The notes below the pieces were generated by a model that saw nothing but the letters and a program-made list of their open reading frames with translations, was not told where the DNA came from and searched no databases. Made by a program: the position numbers and the translations under genes. From NCBI RefSeq assembly GCF_009469765.1, contig NZ_SSSQ01000001.1, positions 496,001 to 560,000 on the forward strand: 64,000 nucleotides of DNA, written 5' to 3'. Shown here in pieces: positions 32,934-42,980 of this stretch; the first letter of the stretch is position 1, and each line of letters starts with the position of its first letter. The DNA is from Dechloromonas hortensis (GTDB lineage: Bacteria; Pseudomonadota; Gammaproteobacteria; Burkholderiales; Rhodocyclaceae).

Positions 32934-33611
32934 TTAACGCATCTGCCGCTGCAGGATGTTTGAGAACTCTTCCATGAACGACTCGTAGCGGACGGCGAGG
33001 CGGTCGATATCGTGCGAAAAGCGGTTGTAGGCAAGAACGGCCGGGATGGCGGCGAAGAGGCCGATGGCGGTGGCGACCAGCGCTTCGGCGATACCCGGAG
33101 CAACCGAGGCAAGCGTCGCCGAGCCAACGTTGGAAAGGGCGCGGAAGGCATGCATGATGCCCCAGACGGTGCCGAACAGACCGATGTACGGCGAAACCGA
33201 ACCGACCGAGGCGAGGAAGGCGAGGTGCGATTCGAGGGCATCCATCTCGCGCTGGTAGGTGGCGCGCATGGCGCGGCGCGAGCCGTCGACGATGTCCTTG
33301 GCTTCGAGGTTCTTCTGGCCCTTGAGCTTGGTGAATTCGCGGAAGCCGGCTTCGAAGATGCGTTCCATGGAACCGGCATGGTGGCGGTCGTTGACCGCGC
33401 TGTTGTACAGGTTGTTGAGATCGCCGCCGGACCAGAAATCGCGCTCGAAGGTCTCGGTCTTGGCCCGCGACTGGCGGACCGAGAACCACTTCATGAAGAT
33501 GTAGTACCAGGACATGAAGGAGACGCCGGCGAGCAGCGCCATGACGGCCTGGACGACCGCGCTGGCCTGGAGAATGAGGTGGAGGATGGAGAGATCCTGG
33601 GTGACGTTCAT
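32934..33611 (-). CDS. tolQ: TolQ, proton-channel subunit of Tol-Pal
   Basis: 225 residues with three helices: about 12-36, 130-160 and 172-195. It carries the MotA/TolQ/ExbB signature VGSVSPYIGLFGTVWGIMHA and SVAPGIAEALVATAIGLFAA, which line the ion path. The start overlaps the ybgC stop (ATGA). It is compared elsewhere with the short channel protein of the B12 operon, which keeps only these last two helices. Confidence 0.96.
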   Translation of the reverse strand: MNVTQDLSILHLILQASAVVQAVMALLAGVSFMSWYYIFMKWFSVRQSRAKTETFERDFWSGGDLNNLYNSAVNDRHHAGSMERIFEAGFREFTKLKGQKNLEAKDIVDGSRRAMRATYQREMDALESHLAFLASVGSVSPYIGLFGTVWGIMHAFRALSNVGSATLASVAPGIAEALVATAIGLFAAIPAVLAYNRFSHDIDRLAVRYESFMEEFSNILQRQMR

Positions 33612-34030
33612 TTAAGCGCTTCCAGTTTTTGATGCAGGAAATCGGGGATGGCGGCCGGCGTCATGGTCGCCATGTTGACGCAGGCGATTTCGACGGTGCC
33701 GGTGACCAGCTCGACATCGCCGCGGCGGACATGCTGGCGGAAGACGACGCGGACGCGGGTCAACTTTTCGACTTCGAGCCCGACCGTCAATTCGTCGTCG
33801 AGGCGGGCCGGCTTCAGGTATTCGCAACTGGCCTTGCGGGCGACGAAGCCGATGCCAGATTCAGCAGCCAGCGCCGACTGATCGTGGCCGGCGAAGCGCA
33901 TCCATTCGGTGCGGCAGCGCTCGAAGAATTTCAGGTAATTGGCGTAATACACGACACCGCCGGCGTCCGTATCCTCGTAATAAACGCGCACGGGGATGGC
34001 GAAGGCGTTGGGCTTGGGCTCGTATTTCAT
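33608..34030 (-). CDS. ybgC: Acyl-CoA thioesterase YbgC (hot-dog fold)
   Basis: 140-residue cytoplasmic hot-dog thioesterase. The N-terminal FAIPVRVYYEDTDAGGVVYY contains the catalytic Asp region of the 4-hydroxybenzoyl-CoA thioesterase family, followed by NYLKFFERCRTEWMR. It is the usual first gene of tol-pal operons and is thought to act on acyl-CoA or acyl-ACP in phospholipid metabolism. Its stop overlaps tolQ. The 119 bases between it and ruvB hold only the likely tol promoter; I see no other gene there. Confidence 0.94.
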   Translation of the reverse strand: MKYEPKPNAFAIPVRVYYEDTDAGGVVYYANYLKFFERCRTEWMRFAGHDQSALAAESGIGFVARKASCEYLKPARLDDELTVGLEVEKLTRVRVVFRQHVRRGDVELVTGTVEIACVNMATMTPAAIPDFLHQKLEALK

Positions 34031-34149
34031 CCGGGAATTTTACCTTGCGCCGCAGCATAGATGTGTAACGGGATGTTTCTGCGGCAAATACGGCGGCCTG
34101 TTCGCCAGGAAATGGCCGACTAGCGAAGAAAAGTCCCTTATCGCCCGAA

Positions 34150-35211
34150 TTACTCGTCGGCCAAGGCGTCCCGGACGATGGCGCTGGCCGGTTCGACCAA
34201 CCCGAGGTGGCGGTAGATGGCCGGCGTCGCGATCCGGCCGCGCAGGGTGCGTTGCAGGTAGCCCTGCTGGATCAGGTAGGGCTCCAGCACGTCCTCGATG
34301 GTGTCGCGCGCCTCGCCGATCGCTGCCGCCAGGTTGTCCACGCCGACCGGGCCGCCGCCGAACTTGTCGATCACCGCGGACAGCAGCTTGCGGTCCATCA
34401 GGTCGAGGCCGGCCGGGTCGACGTCGAGCATGTGCAGCGCAGCGTCGGCAACCTGCCGGGTGATGTTGCCGTCGGCCTTGACCTCGGCGTAGTCGCGGAC
34501 CCGGCGCAGCAGCCGGTTGGCGATGCGCGGCGTACCGCGCGAGCGCTTGGCGATCTCAAAGGCCCCTTCCGGGTCGATCGGCGCATTGAGCAGCGAGGCC
34601 GAGCGGCTGACGATGCTCTTCAGCTCCTCGGCGTTGTAGAACTCGAGGCGGGCGACGATGCCGAAGCGGTCGCGCAGCGGGTTGGTCAGCATGCCGGCCC
34701 GGGTCGTCGCGCCGACCAGCGTGAACGGCGGCAAATCGAGCTTGACCGAACGCGCCGCTGGGCCTTCGCCGATCATGATGTCGATCTGGAAATCTTCCAG
34801 CGCCGGGTAAAGGATTTCCTCGACCACCGGACTCAAACGGTGGATTTCGTCGATGAACAGCACGTCGTGCGGTTCGAGATTGGTCAGGATCGCGGCCAGG
34901 TCGCCGGCCCGTTCGAGCACCGGACCGGAGGTCTGGCGCAGGTTGACGCCCATTTCGGCGGCGACGATGTGGGCCAGCGTCGTCTTGCCCAGGCCGGGGG
35001 GGCCGAAGAGCAGCACATGGTCGAGCGACTCGCTGCGGTTCTTGGCGGCCTGGATGAAGATTTCCAGCTGTTCGCGAATTTTCACCTGGCCGGTGTAGTC
35101 GGCCAGCCGCTTCGGGCGCAGCGCCCGTTCGAGCGCTTCTTCCTGCGCCGACTTGGTTTGCGGCGCAATGATGCGGTCGACGGCAGGAGTCAGCTTGTCG
35201 GTTTCGATCAT
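34150..35211 (-). CDS. ruvB: Holliday junction helicase subunit RuvB
   Basis: 353-residue AAA+ motor. Walker A is [15 protein letters not shown] (about 64-78), Walker B is [12 protein letters not shown], sensor 1 is [20 protein letters not shown], and the C-terminal winged helix ends with [20 protein letters not shown]. It drives branch migration with RuvA. It overlaps the AI-2E family gene by four bases, so ruvA, that permease and ruvB form one transcript. Confidence 0.97.
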   Translation of the reverse strand: MIETDKLTPAVDRIIAPQTKSAQEEALERALRPKRLADYTGQVKIREQLEIFIQAAKNRSESLDHVLLFGPPGLGKTTLAHIVAAEMGVNLRQTSGPVLERAGDLAAILTNLEPHDVLFIDEIHRLSPVVEEILYPALEDFQIDIMIGEGPAARSVKLDLPPFTLVGATTRAGMLTNPLRDRFGIVARLEFYNAEELKSIVSRSASLLNAPIDPEGAFEIAKRSRGTPRIANRLLRRVRDYAEVKADGNITRQVADAALHMLDVDPAGLDLMDRKLLSAVIDKFGGGPVGVDNLAAAIGEARDTIEDVLEPYLIQQGYLQRTLRGRIATPAIYRHLGLVEPASAIVRDALADE

Positions 35212-36263
35212 GTCGGGTTTTCCTCGCGCGTCCAGCGTCCGAATAGCATGTGGCCCAGGGCGAGCAGCACCGGCCCGAGAAAGATGCCGATGAAGCCGAA
35301 GACCAGCACGCCGCCGAGCACGCCAAGGGCAATAAGCAGGATGGAAATGCCGGCGCCGCGCGCCATCAGGATCGGTTTGACGAAATTGTCGATGCTGCTG
35401 ATGATCAGGACGCCGTAGAGCACCATGAAAACGGCCCAGCCGGTCTGGTCCTGGGCATAGAGCCAGGCGGCCGCTCCACCCCAGATCAGTGGCGGGCCGA
35501 TCGGGATCATCGACAGGAAGAAGGTGGCGAAACCGAGCAGTACGGCGGCCGGAATGCCGGCGATCAGAAAGCCGAGCATCGCCACCGTACCCTGCGCCGC
35601 CGCCGTGCCGACGATGCCGAGCATGACGCCGACGACGGTACCACGCGTCTTTTCCAGCATTTCCTCGCCCAGTTCGCCGCCCAGCTTGTGGGCGCCGACG
35701 TACAGCGCATGGCTGACCTTGGCCCCGTCGCGGTAGAGGAAGAAGACGACGAAGAGGACCAGCGCCAGTTGCAGCAGGCCATTGGCGGCGATGCCGCCGA
35801 GCGCCAGGGCGAACTGGCGGGCCGGCGCGATCAGTTGCTTGAGCAGGGCGTTCAGTTCGGCCCGGTTGCTGGCCAGCTGATGCCAGAAACTGTCAATGTC
35901 AGCGCCGAACAACGGCAGGCCGCTGATCCAGGCCGGCGGGGCGCTGGGCAGACCGTTCTCGACATAAGGCCGGACGAAATCGATCAGGTTGTCGGCGCTG
36001 CTCGCCAGGCTGCCGGCCAGGAAGGCCAGCGGCAGCAGGGTCAGCAGGACCAGCAGCAGCGTCATCAGGCTGGCCCCCAGCGTGTCGCGCCCACCGAGGC
36101 GGGGCAGCAGCTTTTCCGAATAGAGCGGCCAGGTGCAAATCCAGACCACGAAGGCGAAGAGCACGGCACCGATCATCGGCCACAGCACCGCGATACAGCC
36201 GACGATGAGCAGCACGACCAGCGCGATCTGCGCCAGCCGCTTGGGATTTTCTTCGGTGAACAT
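35208..36263 (-). CDS. AI-2E family (PerM-like) membrane protein
   Basis: 351-residue inner-membrane protein with about eight helices, the AI-2E/PerM (UPF0118) pattern: an N-terminal pair of helices ([20 protein letters not shown]), a large loop, and the C-terminal [40 protein letters not shown] and [19 protein letters not shown] blocks. Some members are sodium/proton antiporters; export of autoinducer-2 was proposed for TqsA only. It is inserted between ruvA (1-base overlap) and ruvB (4-base overlap). A role in repair is not implied by its sequence. Confidence 0.88.
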   Translation of the reverse strand: MFTEENPKRLAQIALVVLLIVGCIAVLWPMIGAVLFAFVVWICTWPLYSEKLLPRLGGRDTLGASLMTLLLVLLTLLPLAFLAGSLASSADNLIDFVRPYVENGLPSAPPAWISGLPLFGADIDSFWHQLASNRAELNALLKQLIAPARQFALALGGIAANGLLQLALVLFVVFFLYRDGAKVSHALYVGAHKLGGELGEEMLEKTRGTVVGVMLGIVGTAAAQGTVAMLGFLIAGIPAAVLLGFATFFLSMIPIGPPLIWGGAAAWLYAQDQTGWAVFMVLYGVLIISSIDNFVKPILMARGAGISILLIALGVLGGVLVFGFIGIFLGPVLLALGHMLFGRWTREENPT

Positions 36264-36841
36264 CAGACCTTCGACAACAGCTTGAGCGCCGCCCGGATGC
36301 CATCCGAGGTACCGATCTCGGCCGGCAGCTGCTTCATCGCCGCCGCCGCTTCCTTCTCGTTGTAGCCGAGGGCGAGCAGGGCGTTGGAAATGTCCTGTTT
36401 GGCGTCGTCGACCGCAGCGCTCAGTGAAACGCCGGTCGTTTCGGCCAGTTTGCCCTTCAGTTCGAGCAGCAGGCGCTCGGCGGTCTTCTTGCCGATGCCG
36501 GGAATCTTGATCAGCCGGCCGAGTTCCTGCTGGGCGACGGCAGCGGCGAGATCACCGACCGACAGCCCGGAGAGCACCGACAGCGCGGTGCGGGCGCCGA
36601 TGCCGGAGACTTTCAGCAACTGGCGGAAGGCGAAGCGCTCGGCCTGGGTCAGGAAACCGTACAGGTAGTGGCCGTCCTCGCGCACCGCGAAATGGGTCAG
36701 CAGGGTGGTCTTCTCGCCGCCGGCCGGCAGGTTGTAGAAAGTGCTCATCGGCACATCCAGCTCGTAGCCGACGCCGTTCACATCGAGCACGATCTGCGGC
36801 GGATTTTTTTCGGCGAGGGTGCCGGTCAGTCTTCCGATCAT
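36263..36841 (-). CDS. ruvA: Holliday junction binding subunit RuvA
   Basis: 192 residues in three domains: an OB fold ([20 protein letters not shown]), two helix-hairpin-helix motifs ([20 protein letters not shown] and [20 protein letters not shown]) and a C-terminal RuvB-binding domain ([20 protein letters not shown]). It holds the four-way junction for RuvB. A LexA-like box lies 27 bases upstream of its start. Confidence 0.97.
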   Translation of the reverse strand: MIGRLTGTLAEKNPPQIVLDVNGVGYELDVPMSTFYNLPAGGEKTTLLTHFAVREDGHYLYGFLTQAERFAFRQLLKVSGIGARTALSVLSGLSVGDLAAAVAQQELGRLIKIPGIGKKTAERLLLELKGKLAETTGVSLSAAVDDAKQDISNALLALGYNEKEAAAAMKQLPAEIGTSDGIRAALKLLSKV

Positions 36842-36868
36842 TTCGGGGCGGTCTCTTTCTGGAAAAAG

Positions 36869-36888
36869 TACTGTATTTTCACACAGGT
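36869..36888 (-). promoter_or_regulatory. Putative LexA (SOS) box upstream of ruvA
   Basis: TACTGTATTTTCACACAGGT contains CTGT-N8-ACAG (36871-36886), the LexA operator consensus, with the extended TACTGTA left half of the E. coli box. It lies between ruvC and ruvA, at the right distance to control ruvA-permease-ruvB. This fits SOS control of ruvAB known in other proteobacteria. Confidence 0.65.
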
Positions 36889-36890
36889 TC

Positions 36891-37430
36891 TCATCCTATC
36901 AGTCGCCCACCTTTAACGCGATAGCCGGCCGTCGCCAGCGCCCCCAGCCCCTGCCCGCCATGGGCATGGGCAATGGCGCAGGCGAGCGCGTCGGCGGCAT
37001 CGGCGGTCGGCGCGCCGGGCAGTTTGAGCAGGCGGACGACCATATCCTGGACCTGCTCCTTGGCCGCCTTGCCGTGGCCGACCACGGCCTGCTTGACCTG
37101 CAGCGCCGTATATTCGGCAACCGGCAGGTCGGCATGAACCAGCGCGCTGAGCGCCGCACCGCGCGCCTGGCCGAGCAGCAGCGTCGATTGCGGGTTCACA
37201 TTGACGAAGACCTTCTCGACCGCCGCCTGATCCGGCCGGTAGGTGGCGATCACCTCGCTGATGCCGGCGAACAAAGTCTTGATCCGTTCCGGCAGCGACT
37301 GCTTGTCGTTCGACTTGACGCAACCGCTGGCGACGTAGAGCAACCGGTTGCCGTGCTTTTCGATGACGCCGAAGCCGGTGACCCGCAGGCCGGGGTCGAT
37401 GCCGAGGATACGCGGCGCGGCCAGACTCAT
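36891..37430 (-). CDS. ruvC: Holliday junction resolvase RuvC
   Basis: 179-residue endonuclease. The RNase H-like fold begins [18 protein letters not shown] with the first catalytic Asp (Asp12), followed by [20 protein letters not shown] (Glu) and the C-terminal [17 protein letters not shown] (two Asp residues). It cuts four-way junctions symmetrically. The start overlaps the DMT gene stop by four bases. Confidence 0.96.
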   Translation of the reverse strand: MSLAAPRILGIDPGLRVTGFGVIEKHGNRLLYVASGCVKSNDKQSLPERIKTLFAGISEVIATYRPDQAAVEKVFVNVNPQSTLLLGQARGAALSALVHADLPVAEYTALQVKQAVVGHGKAAKEQVQDMVVRLLKLPGAPTADAADALACAIAHAHGGQGLGALATAGYRVKGGRLIG

Positions 37431-38287
37431 TTGCTGCGTGCCACCAGATAGACGCCGCTGACGGCGATCAGCATGCCGAGTCCGGCGGTCAACGTCAGTT
37501 TTTCGCCAAAAACCACAAAGGCGATCAACGCCGTGCTCAAAGGCGTCAGGTAGAACAGGCTGGCGACATTGACCGCGCTGCCGCTGCGGATCAGCAGGTT
37601 GAGCAGGCTGATGGCGCCGATCGACAGCACCAGCACCAGCCAGCCGAGCGCGAAGATGAAATCACCGGTCCATGCGATGTGGAAATCCTCGAACACCGCG
37701 ACGGCCAGTGCCGTGACCATGGCCGTCGGCACGAACTGGATGACCGAGCCGGTGCGCAGGTCGAAGCTGGCGCAGAAGCGTTTCTGATACAGCGTGCCGA
37801 TCGTGATGCCGAGCAGGGCGACCAGCGCCGGCAGCAGCATCGGGCCGAGCGCCACCGCTTCGCCAAACTTGCCGGAGACGACCAGCGCGACGCCGACCAA
37901 GCCGAGGCCGAGGCCGGCCCACTGCCGACCGACCACTTTTTCGCCAAGCAACCAGCCGGCACCAACCGCGGTGAGCAGCGGCTGCATGCCGACGACCAGC
38001 GCCGTCACCCCGGCCGGCAGGCCGTGCTTGATGGCGACGAAGACGCCGCCGAGATAGACGGCATGGACGAGCAGGCCGGAAATGCCGATGTGCAGCCACT
38101 GCCGCGGCTGCTTCGGCCACGGGGCGCGGGTGGCCAGCGCGATGACCAGCATCAGCCCGATGACCAGACCGTAGCGGGCGAGCAGGAAGGACAGCGGCTC
38201 GGCATCGGGCAGGCCGTACTTGGCGCCGATGAAGCCGGTGCTCCACAGGAAGACGAAGAGGAAGGGGTAGAGGCGCTGCATCAGCAA
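37427..38287 (-). CDS. DMT/EamA family transporter
   Basis: 286 residues with ten hydrophobic segments in two repeats ([20 protein letters not shown] starts the first; [20 protein letters not shown] starts the second), the EamA/RhaT pattern of drug/metabolite exporters. It sits between the Cys-rich secreted protein and ruvC, overlapping ruvC. The substrate is unknown. The second EamA protein of the window (42981-43886) differs clearly in sequence. Confidence 0.85.
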   Translation of the reverse strand: MLMQRLYPFLFVFLWSTGFIGAKYGLPDAEPLSFLLARYGLVIGLMLVIALATRAPWPKQPRQWLHIGISGLLVHAVYLGGVFVAIKHGLPAGVTALVVGMQPLLTAVGAGWLLGEKVVGRQWAGLGLGLVGVALVVSGKFGEAVALGPMLLPALVALLGITIGTLYQKRFCASFDLRTGSVIQFVPTAMVTALAVAVFEDFHIAWTGDFIFALGWLVLVLSIGAISLLNLLIRSGSAVNVASLFYLTPLSTALIAFVVFGEKLTLTAGLGMLIAVSGVYLVARSK

Positions 38288-38300
38288 GGCGCCTCAAGAC

Positions 38301-38747
38301 TCAATCGCAAGTCGCCTGTGCGTTGGCGACGGTGCACTTGCCCTTGGTCCGGTAGGTGAATTTCACCCCGTTCGGGTAACTGCAGACCAGCTTGTTCAGC
38401 TTGCCCTGCTTTTCGAGTTGCATGCCGGTCGGGCGCAGCGCCTTGACCTGGGCCGGCGGCAGATCGCACGACACGTAGCCGTCGAAGACGCCATCCTTCG
38501 ACTCCCAGAGGGCGACATTCTTCATCACCCGGTAGTCTTCGTAACGGATGCAGGAATCGGTCTGGTTGGCATAGGCCTTGGCCGAATCGCTGCAATAGCC
38601 GTTATAGGTGTATTTCAGTTCTTCTTCCTGCGGGCAGGCATTGACCTGGGCCGCCCCGGACAATTCGGGGCAGACCAGGGTCGTCGCCGACGCAGTCAGG
38701 CTCAGTGAAGCAAGCAGCACGGCAAGCAAGGCACGGGTTTGATTCAC
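38301..38747 (-). CDS. Secreted cysteine-rich protein, unknown function
   Basis: 148 residues. A Sec signal peptide (MNQTRALLAVLLASLSLTASA) precedes a mature part with eight Cys residues (VCPEL, NACPQ, GYCSD, DSCIRY, VSCDLP, LVCSYP, GKCTV, ATCD). An even number spread along the chain suggests disulfides and a small periplasmic or secreted fold. I do not recognise the family. It lies between yebC (29 bases) and the DMT gene (13 bases), probably in the same transcript. Confidence 0.6.
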   Translation of the reverse strand: MNQTRALLAVLLASLSLTASATTLVCPELSGAAQVNACPQEEELKYTYNGYCSDSAKAYANQTDSCIRYEDYRVMKNVALWESKDGVFDGYVSCDLPPAQVKALRPTGMQLEKQGKLNKLVCSYPNGVKFTYRTKGKCTVANAQATCD

Positions 38748-38776
38748 GACAACTCCTGACGGCGCTGAATGGACAT

Positions 38777-39502
38777 TTATTCGTCCATCACCGCGGTGGT
38801 GTAGATTTCCTGAACGTCGTCGAGGCCTTCCAGCACATCGAGCAGACGCTGCATCTTGGCGGCATCGTCGCCGGCCAGTTCGGTTTCGCCTTCCGGCTTC
38901 ATCGTCACTTCGGCGAATTCCGGGGTGAAGCCGGCGGCGGCCAGCGCATCCTTGACGGTGATGAAATCGGTCGGCCCGGTGATCACTTCGATCGAGCCGT
39001 CCTCATTGGTCGCCACATCCTCGGCGCCGGCTTCGATCGCCGCATCCATCAGCGCCGCTTCGTCGGTGCCCGGGGCGAAGATCATCTGGCCGCAGTGCTT
39101 GAACTGGAAAACGACGCAGCCTTCGGTGCCCATGTTGCCGCCGTACTTGTTGAAGGCGTGGCGCACTTCGGCGACGGTCCGCGTCTTGTTGTCGGTCAGG
39201 CAGTCGACCATGATCGCCGCGCCGCCGATGCCGTAGCCTTCGTAGCGGATCTCGACGTAATCGACGCCTTCCAGCTCGCCGGTGCCTTTCTTGATCGCGG
39301 TGTCGATCTTGTCCTTGGGCATATTGACGCCCTTCGCCTTGTCGACCGCAACCCGCAGGCGCGGATTGAAACCGGCATCGCCGCCGCCCATCTTGGCGGC
39401 CACGGTAATTTCCTTGGCGATCTTGGAGAAAGCGGCGCCGCGCTTTTCGTCCTGACGGCCCTTACGGTGCTGGATATTGGCCCACTTGGAATGACCTGCC
39501 AT
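38777..39502 (-). CDS. yebC: YebC/PmpR family protein
   Basis: 241 residues. The N-terminal [20 protein letters not shown] is the family signature, followed by [20 protein letters not shown] and, in the middle, [20 protein letters not shown]. YebC proteins bind DNA as regulators and, in recent work, help ribosomes through proline-rich stretches. It is upstream of the ruvC-ruvA-ruvB genes on the same strand, a common order in proteobacteria. It diverges from the HerA-like ATPase gene. Confidence 0.96.
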   Translation of the reverse strand: MAGHSKWANIQHRKGRQDEKRGAAFSKIAKEITVAAKMGGGDAGFNPRLRVAVDKAKGVNMPKDKIDTAIKKGTGELEGVDYVEIRYEGYGIGGAAIMVDCLTDNKTRTVAEVRHAFNKYGGNMGTEGCVVFQFKHCGQMIFAPGTDEAALMDAAIEAGAEDVATNEDGSIEVITGPTDFITVKDALAAAGFTPEFAEVTMKPEGETELAGDDAAKMQRLLDVLEGLDDVQEIYTTAVMDE

Positions 39503-39669
39503 GGTCTTCTCTCACTGCAGTAAACAAAGAAGCCGAGATTTTACCCGCAGCCGGCGGTCTCGTCAGGCCGGGATCGCGCTTTTCCGGGCTGGGCCATTAC
39601 GTTCTTTCGCATTTCGCCCGGCCAAGCATTGCTAGAATGCCAACAACCTATTCAGGAGAAGTCCGCACC

Positions 39670-41286
39670 ATGTCCGAGCCCCTTTACCTCGCCAAATCCG
39701 ACGACGGCTACCCGGCGCTGCTGCCGCAGATGGCCAACCGCCACGGCCTGATCACCGGCGCCACCGGTACCGGCAAGACGGTGACCCTGCAGTCGATGGC
39801 CGAACGCCTGTCCTATGCCGGCGTTCCGGTCTTCATGGCCGACGTCAAGGGCGACCTCTCCGGCATGGCGGCAGCCGGCGTCGTCACGCCGAAGCTGGAA
39901 ACGCGCCTGAAGGACCTTGGCCTCGAAGGCTTCGTGCCCTACGCCAACCCGGTCGCTTTCTGGGACGTGTTCGGCCAGGGCGGCATCCCGGTCCGCGCCA
40001 CCATTTCCGACATGGGGCCGCTGCTGCTCGCCCGCCTGCTCAACCTGAACGACACGCAAACCGGCGTCCTGCAACTGGTCTTCAAGATCGCCGACGACCA
40101 GGGCCTGCTGCTGCTCGACTTGAAAGACCTGCGCGCCTGCATCCAGTACGTCGGCGAAAACGCCAAGGAATTCACCACCGAATACGGCAACGTCTCGACC
40201 GCCTCGATCGGCGCCATCCAGCGCGGCCTGCTGACCTTGGAAGAGCAGGGCGGCGAGCTCTTCTTCGGCGAGCCGATGCTCGACATCCACGACCTGATGC
40301 AGGTGGACGCCAACGGTCGCGGCATCATCAACGTGCTGGCCGCCGAAAAGCTCATCCACTCGCCGGCCCTCTACTCGACCTTCCTGCTCTGGCTGCTCTC
40401 CGAGCTGTTCGAGCAACTGCCGGAAGCCGGCGACCTCGACAAGCCGAAGCTGGTCTTCTTCTTCGACGAAGCCCACCTGCTGTTCAGCGATGCGCCGCAA
40501 GCGCTGACCGACAAGGTCGAACAGGTCGTCCGCCTGATCCGCTCGAAAGGGGTCGGCGTCTATTTCGTCACGCAGAACCCGCTCGACGTCCCGGAAAAGA
40601 TCCTCGGCCAGCTCGGCAACCGCGTCCAGCACGCCCTGCGCGCCTTCACGCCGCGCGACCAGAAAGCCGTCCAGGCGGCAGCGCAGACCATGCGCGCCAA
40701 CCCGAAATTCGACGCCGCCACGGTGATCACCGAACTCGGCGTTGGCGAAGCGCTGGTTTCCTTCCTCGACGAAAAAGGCCGGCCGACGGTGGTCGACCGC
40801 AGCACCATCTTCCCGCCCGCCTCCCGCCTCGGCCCGCTGAGCGCCGAAGAACGCCAGGCGATCATCCAGGCCTCGCCGCTACTCGCCACCTACGGCCAGA
40901 CCATCGACCGCGAATCGGCCTACGAAATTCTGCGCGGCAAACCCGCCGCCAGCCAGCCGGCGCCCGGCGCCATCCCCGCCCCGCCGGCCGGCAACGGTGC
41001 GCCCGATGTCAATGACTGGGGCAACCACAGCACCGCCGAAGCCCGCCCTCGTCCGACGCCGCAGCCACGCCAGAGCGCCCCGGCCCCACAGGAATCCGGC
41101 GGCATTTTTGGCACCATCGGCGAAATGCTCGGCGGCAGCACCGGCCCGCGCGGCGGCAAGCGCGAAGGCATGATCGAAGCCGCCGCCAAGAGCGCCGCCC
41201 GCGGCATGGCCGGCACCGTCGGCCGCGAACTGGGCAAGCAGATTTTGCGCGGGGTTTTGGGGTCAATCCTCGGCGGCCGCCGCTGA
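39670..41286 (+). CDS. HerA-like ATPase of the DUF853 (YjgR) family
   Basis: 538-residue cytoplasmic P-loop ATPase. Walker A is [20 protein letters not shown] (about 28-47), followed by [15 protein letters not shown]. Walker B is [16 protein letters not shown], and [20 protein letters not shown] is the sensor region; the outline is FtsK/HerA-like. After about residue 430 there is an Ala/Pro/Gly-rich low-complexity region ([16 protein letters not shown]) and a basic C-terminal tail ([20 protein letters not shown]). The ATG has AGGAGA upstream. The role is not established; HerA relatives translocate DNA. Confidence 0.9.
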   Translation: MSEPLYLAKSDDGYPALLPQMANRHGLITGATGTGKTVTLQSMAERLSYAGVPVFMADVKGDLSGMAAAGVVTPKLETRLKDLGLEGFVPYANPVAFWDVFGQGGIPVRATISDMGPLLLARLLNLNDTQTGVLQLVFKIADDQGLLLLDLKDLRACIQYVGENAKEFTTEYGNVSTASIGAIQRGLLTLEEQGGELFFGEPMLDIHDLMQVDANGRGIINVLAAEKLIHSPALYSTFLLWLLSELFEQLPEAGDLDKPKLVFFFDEAHLLFSDAPQALTDKVEQVVRLIRSKGVGVYFVTQNPLDVPEKILGQLGNRVQHALRAFTPRDQKAVQAAAQTMRANPKFDAATVITELGVGEALVSFLDEKGRPTVVDRSTIFPPASRLGPLSAEERQAIIQASPLLATYGQTIDRESAYEILRGKPAASQPAPGAIPAPPAGNGAPDVNDWGNHSTAEARPRPTPQPRQSAPAPQESGGIFGTIGEMLGGSTGPRGGKREGMIEAAAKSAARGMAGTVGRELGKQILRGVLGSILGGRR

Positions 41287-41300
41287 GCCGGCCCGGGAGC

Positions 41301-41329
41301 ATTTTTCGCTTTTTTCTCCGGTCGACCGC
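41301..41329 (-). repeat. Dispersed short repeat copy after the HerA-like gene
   Basis: On the minus strand it reads GCGGTCGACCGGAGAAAAAA then GCGAAAAAT. Same layout as the copies at 10067, 16200 and 49056: a GCGGTCGACC core then an A-rich part with a GC or GGC in the middle. Confidence 0.55.
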
Positions 41330-41411
41330 GGGACTGGCGCAACGGCATCATGACGGACGCACACAAGCCGGCGTAGAATAAGCATTTTCTTATATACGTT
41401 CGGAGTCCGCC

Positions 41412-41978
41412 ATGAAAGCCTCTCTCCCGCTCAGCCTGCTGCTTGCCGCCTTGCCCGCTCTCGCTCAGGACATCGGCGCGCTGACCGCAGAAACCAAGAA
41501 GGCCGTACTGCCGGTCGTCCCCAAGGTGGTCAGCGCGATGCAGGAAGCGGTGGCCGAGAAAGGCGTGGCCGGGGCGATTCCGGTGTGCAAGGAACAGGCG
41601 CCGGCACTGATCAAGGCCAAGCGCCAGGAAACCGGCTGGGATATCCGCCGGGTCAGCCTGAAGACGCGTAATGCCGAACGCGGTACGCCGGATCTGTGGG
41701 AAGCGCGCCAACTGGCCGAGTTCAATATTCGCGCCGCCAATGGCGAGAAGCCGGAGACGCTCGAAAAGAGCGAGATTGTCAGCCTCGACGGCAAGCCGCT
41801 CTTCCGCTACATGAAGGCGCTGCCGGTCGGCGATGTCTGCCTGCAGTGCCACGGCCCGGCCGAGGGTCTGGACGCCGGCCTGAAGGCGAAGCTGACCGAA
41901 AGCTATCCGCACGACCAGGCGACTGGCTACGGCAAGGGCCAGATTCGCGGTGCGCTGACCGTCAAGCGGCCGCTGTAA
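41412..41978 (+). CDS. DUF3365 (Tll0287-like) periplasmic haem protein
   Basis: 188 residues. The signal peptide (MKASLPLSLLLAALPALAQ) is followed by the DUF3365 domain with one c-type haem motif, CLQCH, near residue 143, within VGDVCLQCHGPAEGL. Also typical is GWDIRRVSLKTRNAERGTPD. Tll0287-like proteins are haem-binding sensor or electron-transfer modules. It stands alone after a promoter-like region (TAGAAT ahead of the start, AAGCATTTTCTT between). Its 3' end overlaps the converging LysR gene by 17 bases. Confidence 0.88.
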   Translation: MKASLPLSLLLAALPALAQDIGALTAETKKAVLPVVPKVVSAMQEAVAEKGVAGAIPVCKEQAPALIKAKRQETGWDIRRVSLKTRNAERGTPDLWEARQLAEFNIRAANGEKPETLEKSEIVSLDGKPLFRYMKALPVGDVCLQCHGPAEGLDAGLKAKLTESYPHDQATGYGKGQIRGALTVKRPL

Positions 41979-42897
41979 GCGCCAGCCGGCCCTTGCCGGC
42001 CAGATGGTCGAAGAGGGCGGCGGCGGCCGGACTGAGCGCAGCCCGCGCCCGAACACACAACTGCAGGTCACGCGGCGCCCAGGAATCGTTGATTTTGACC
42101 GTTTTCAGACTGTCGACCGCCGGACTGGCCGTCGTCTCCAGGCTCGCCGCCGAGCGCGGCACCATGCCGATGCCGACCCCGGCCGCCACCATCCGGCACA
42201 CCGCATTGAAGCTGCGGACCTGAATGCGTACGTCGAGACTGCGCCCAAGCTGGGCGGCGGCGTTCATCATGAAGGTGTGAATGGCGCTGCCGGCATGCAG
42301 GCAGACGAAGGGCTGGTCGAGCACTTCGGCGAAATCGACGGCGGCCCGCCCGGCCAGAGGATGCCCGGCCGGCACCACGAGGACTAGCCGGTCGCGCCGG
42401 TAGGGCTGGGTTTCCAGGCCGCTCAGGCTGCGCTCGGCGGCGACCACGCCAATTTCGACCTGGCCGGCCGCCACCGCCTGGATGATCGCCGGACTCGGCT
42501 GTTCTTCCAGACTGACCCGGATACGCGGGTGTTCGCGCAGGAAATCACCGAGATCTTCGGGCAAAAAACAGTTGATCGCATTGGTATTGGCGAACACCGT
42601 GACCTGGCTGTTCAGGCCGCTGGCGTAGGGCGCCAGGTCGGCGTGCATCTGTTCGAGCTGGGCAAAGACCTGGCGGGCATGACGGAGCAGCGATTCGCCG
42701 GCCGCCGTCGGCGTCAGGCCGCGATGGTGGCGGGCGAAGAGGGGCACACCGAGCGCCGCCTCCAACTGGGTCAGCCGGTGGCTGGCCGAGGAGGGCGCCA
42801 GATGGACGCGGCCGGCGGCGCGGGTCAGGCTGCCGCTGTCGGCAATGGCGGCAACCAGGCGCAAATCGGGTAGGTCGTAATACATGGTTTCGTCCAT
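41962..42897 (-). CDS. LysR family transcriptional regulator
   Basis: 311 residues: an N-terminal winged HTH (about 5-65, LPDLRLVAAIADSGSLTRAA, then LAPSSASHRLTQLEAALGVP) and a LysR substrate domain (about 95-295). It is divergent from the EamA exporter gene with 83 bases between, the classical arrangement for a LysR regulator and its target. An internal ATG at 42885 (MYYDLP) is a possible alternative start. Confidence 0.93.
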   Translation of the reverse strand: MDETMYYDLPDLRLVAAIADSGSLTRAAGRVHLAPSSASHRLTQLEAALGVPLFARHHRGLTPTAAGESLLRHARQVFAQLEQMHADLAPYASGLNSQVTVFANTNAINCFLPEDLGDFLREHPRIRVSLEEQPSPAIIQAVAAGQVEIGVVAAERSLSGLETQPYRRDRLVLVVPAGHPLAGRAAVDFAEVLDQPFVCLHAGSAIHTFMMNAAAQLGRSLDVRIQVRSFNAVCRMVAAGVGIGMVPRSAASLETTASPAVDSLKTVKINDSWAPRDLQLCVRARAALSPAAAALFDHLAGKGRLALTAAA

Positions 42898-42980
42898 AAC
42901 GAACGCAGACTTTGAATATTACCAATTGCCAAGCCATTGGGTGGCGTATTCAATGGATACCTGCCACCTACTAACCGAGA
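42898..42980. promoter_or_regulatory. Divergent promoter region of the LysR and EamA genes
   Basis: 83 bases, AT-rich compared with the flanks, with T-N11-A-type partial dyads around TTGAATATTACCAA and ATTCAATGGAT. This is the likely LysR binding region for both genes. The exact operator is not resolved by eye. Confidence 0.4.

Noticed and set aside
34207..35418. Open frame of about 400 codons antisense to ruvB
   Set aside because: RuvB is fully conserved on the minus strand; the antisense frame is Asp/Arg/Val-rich filler typical of GC-rich complements.
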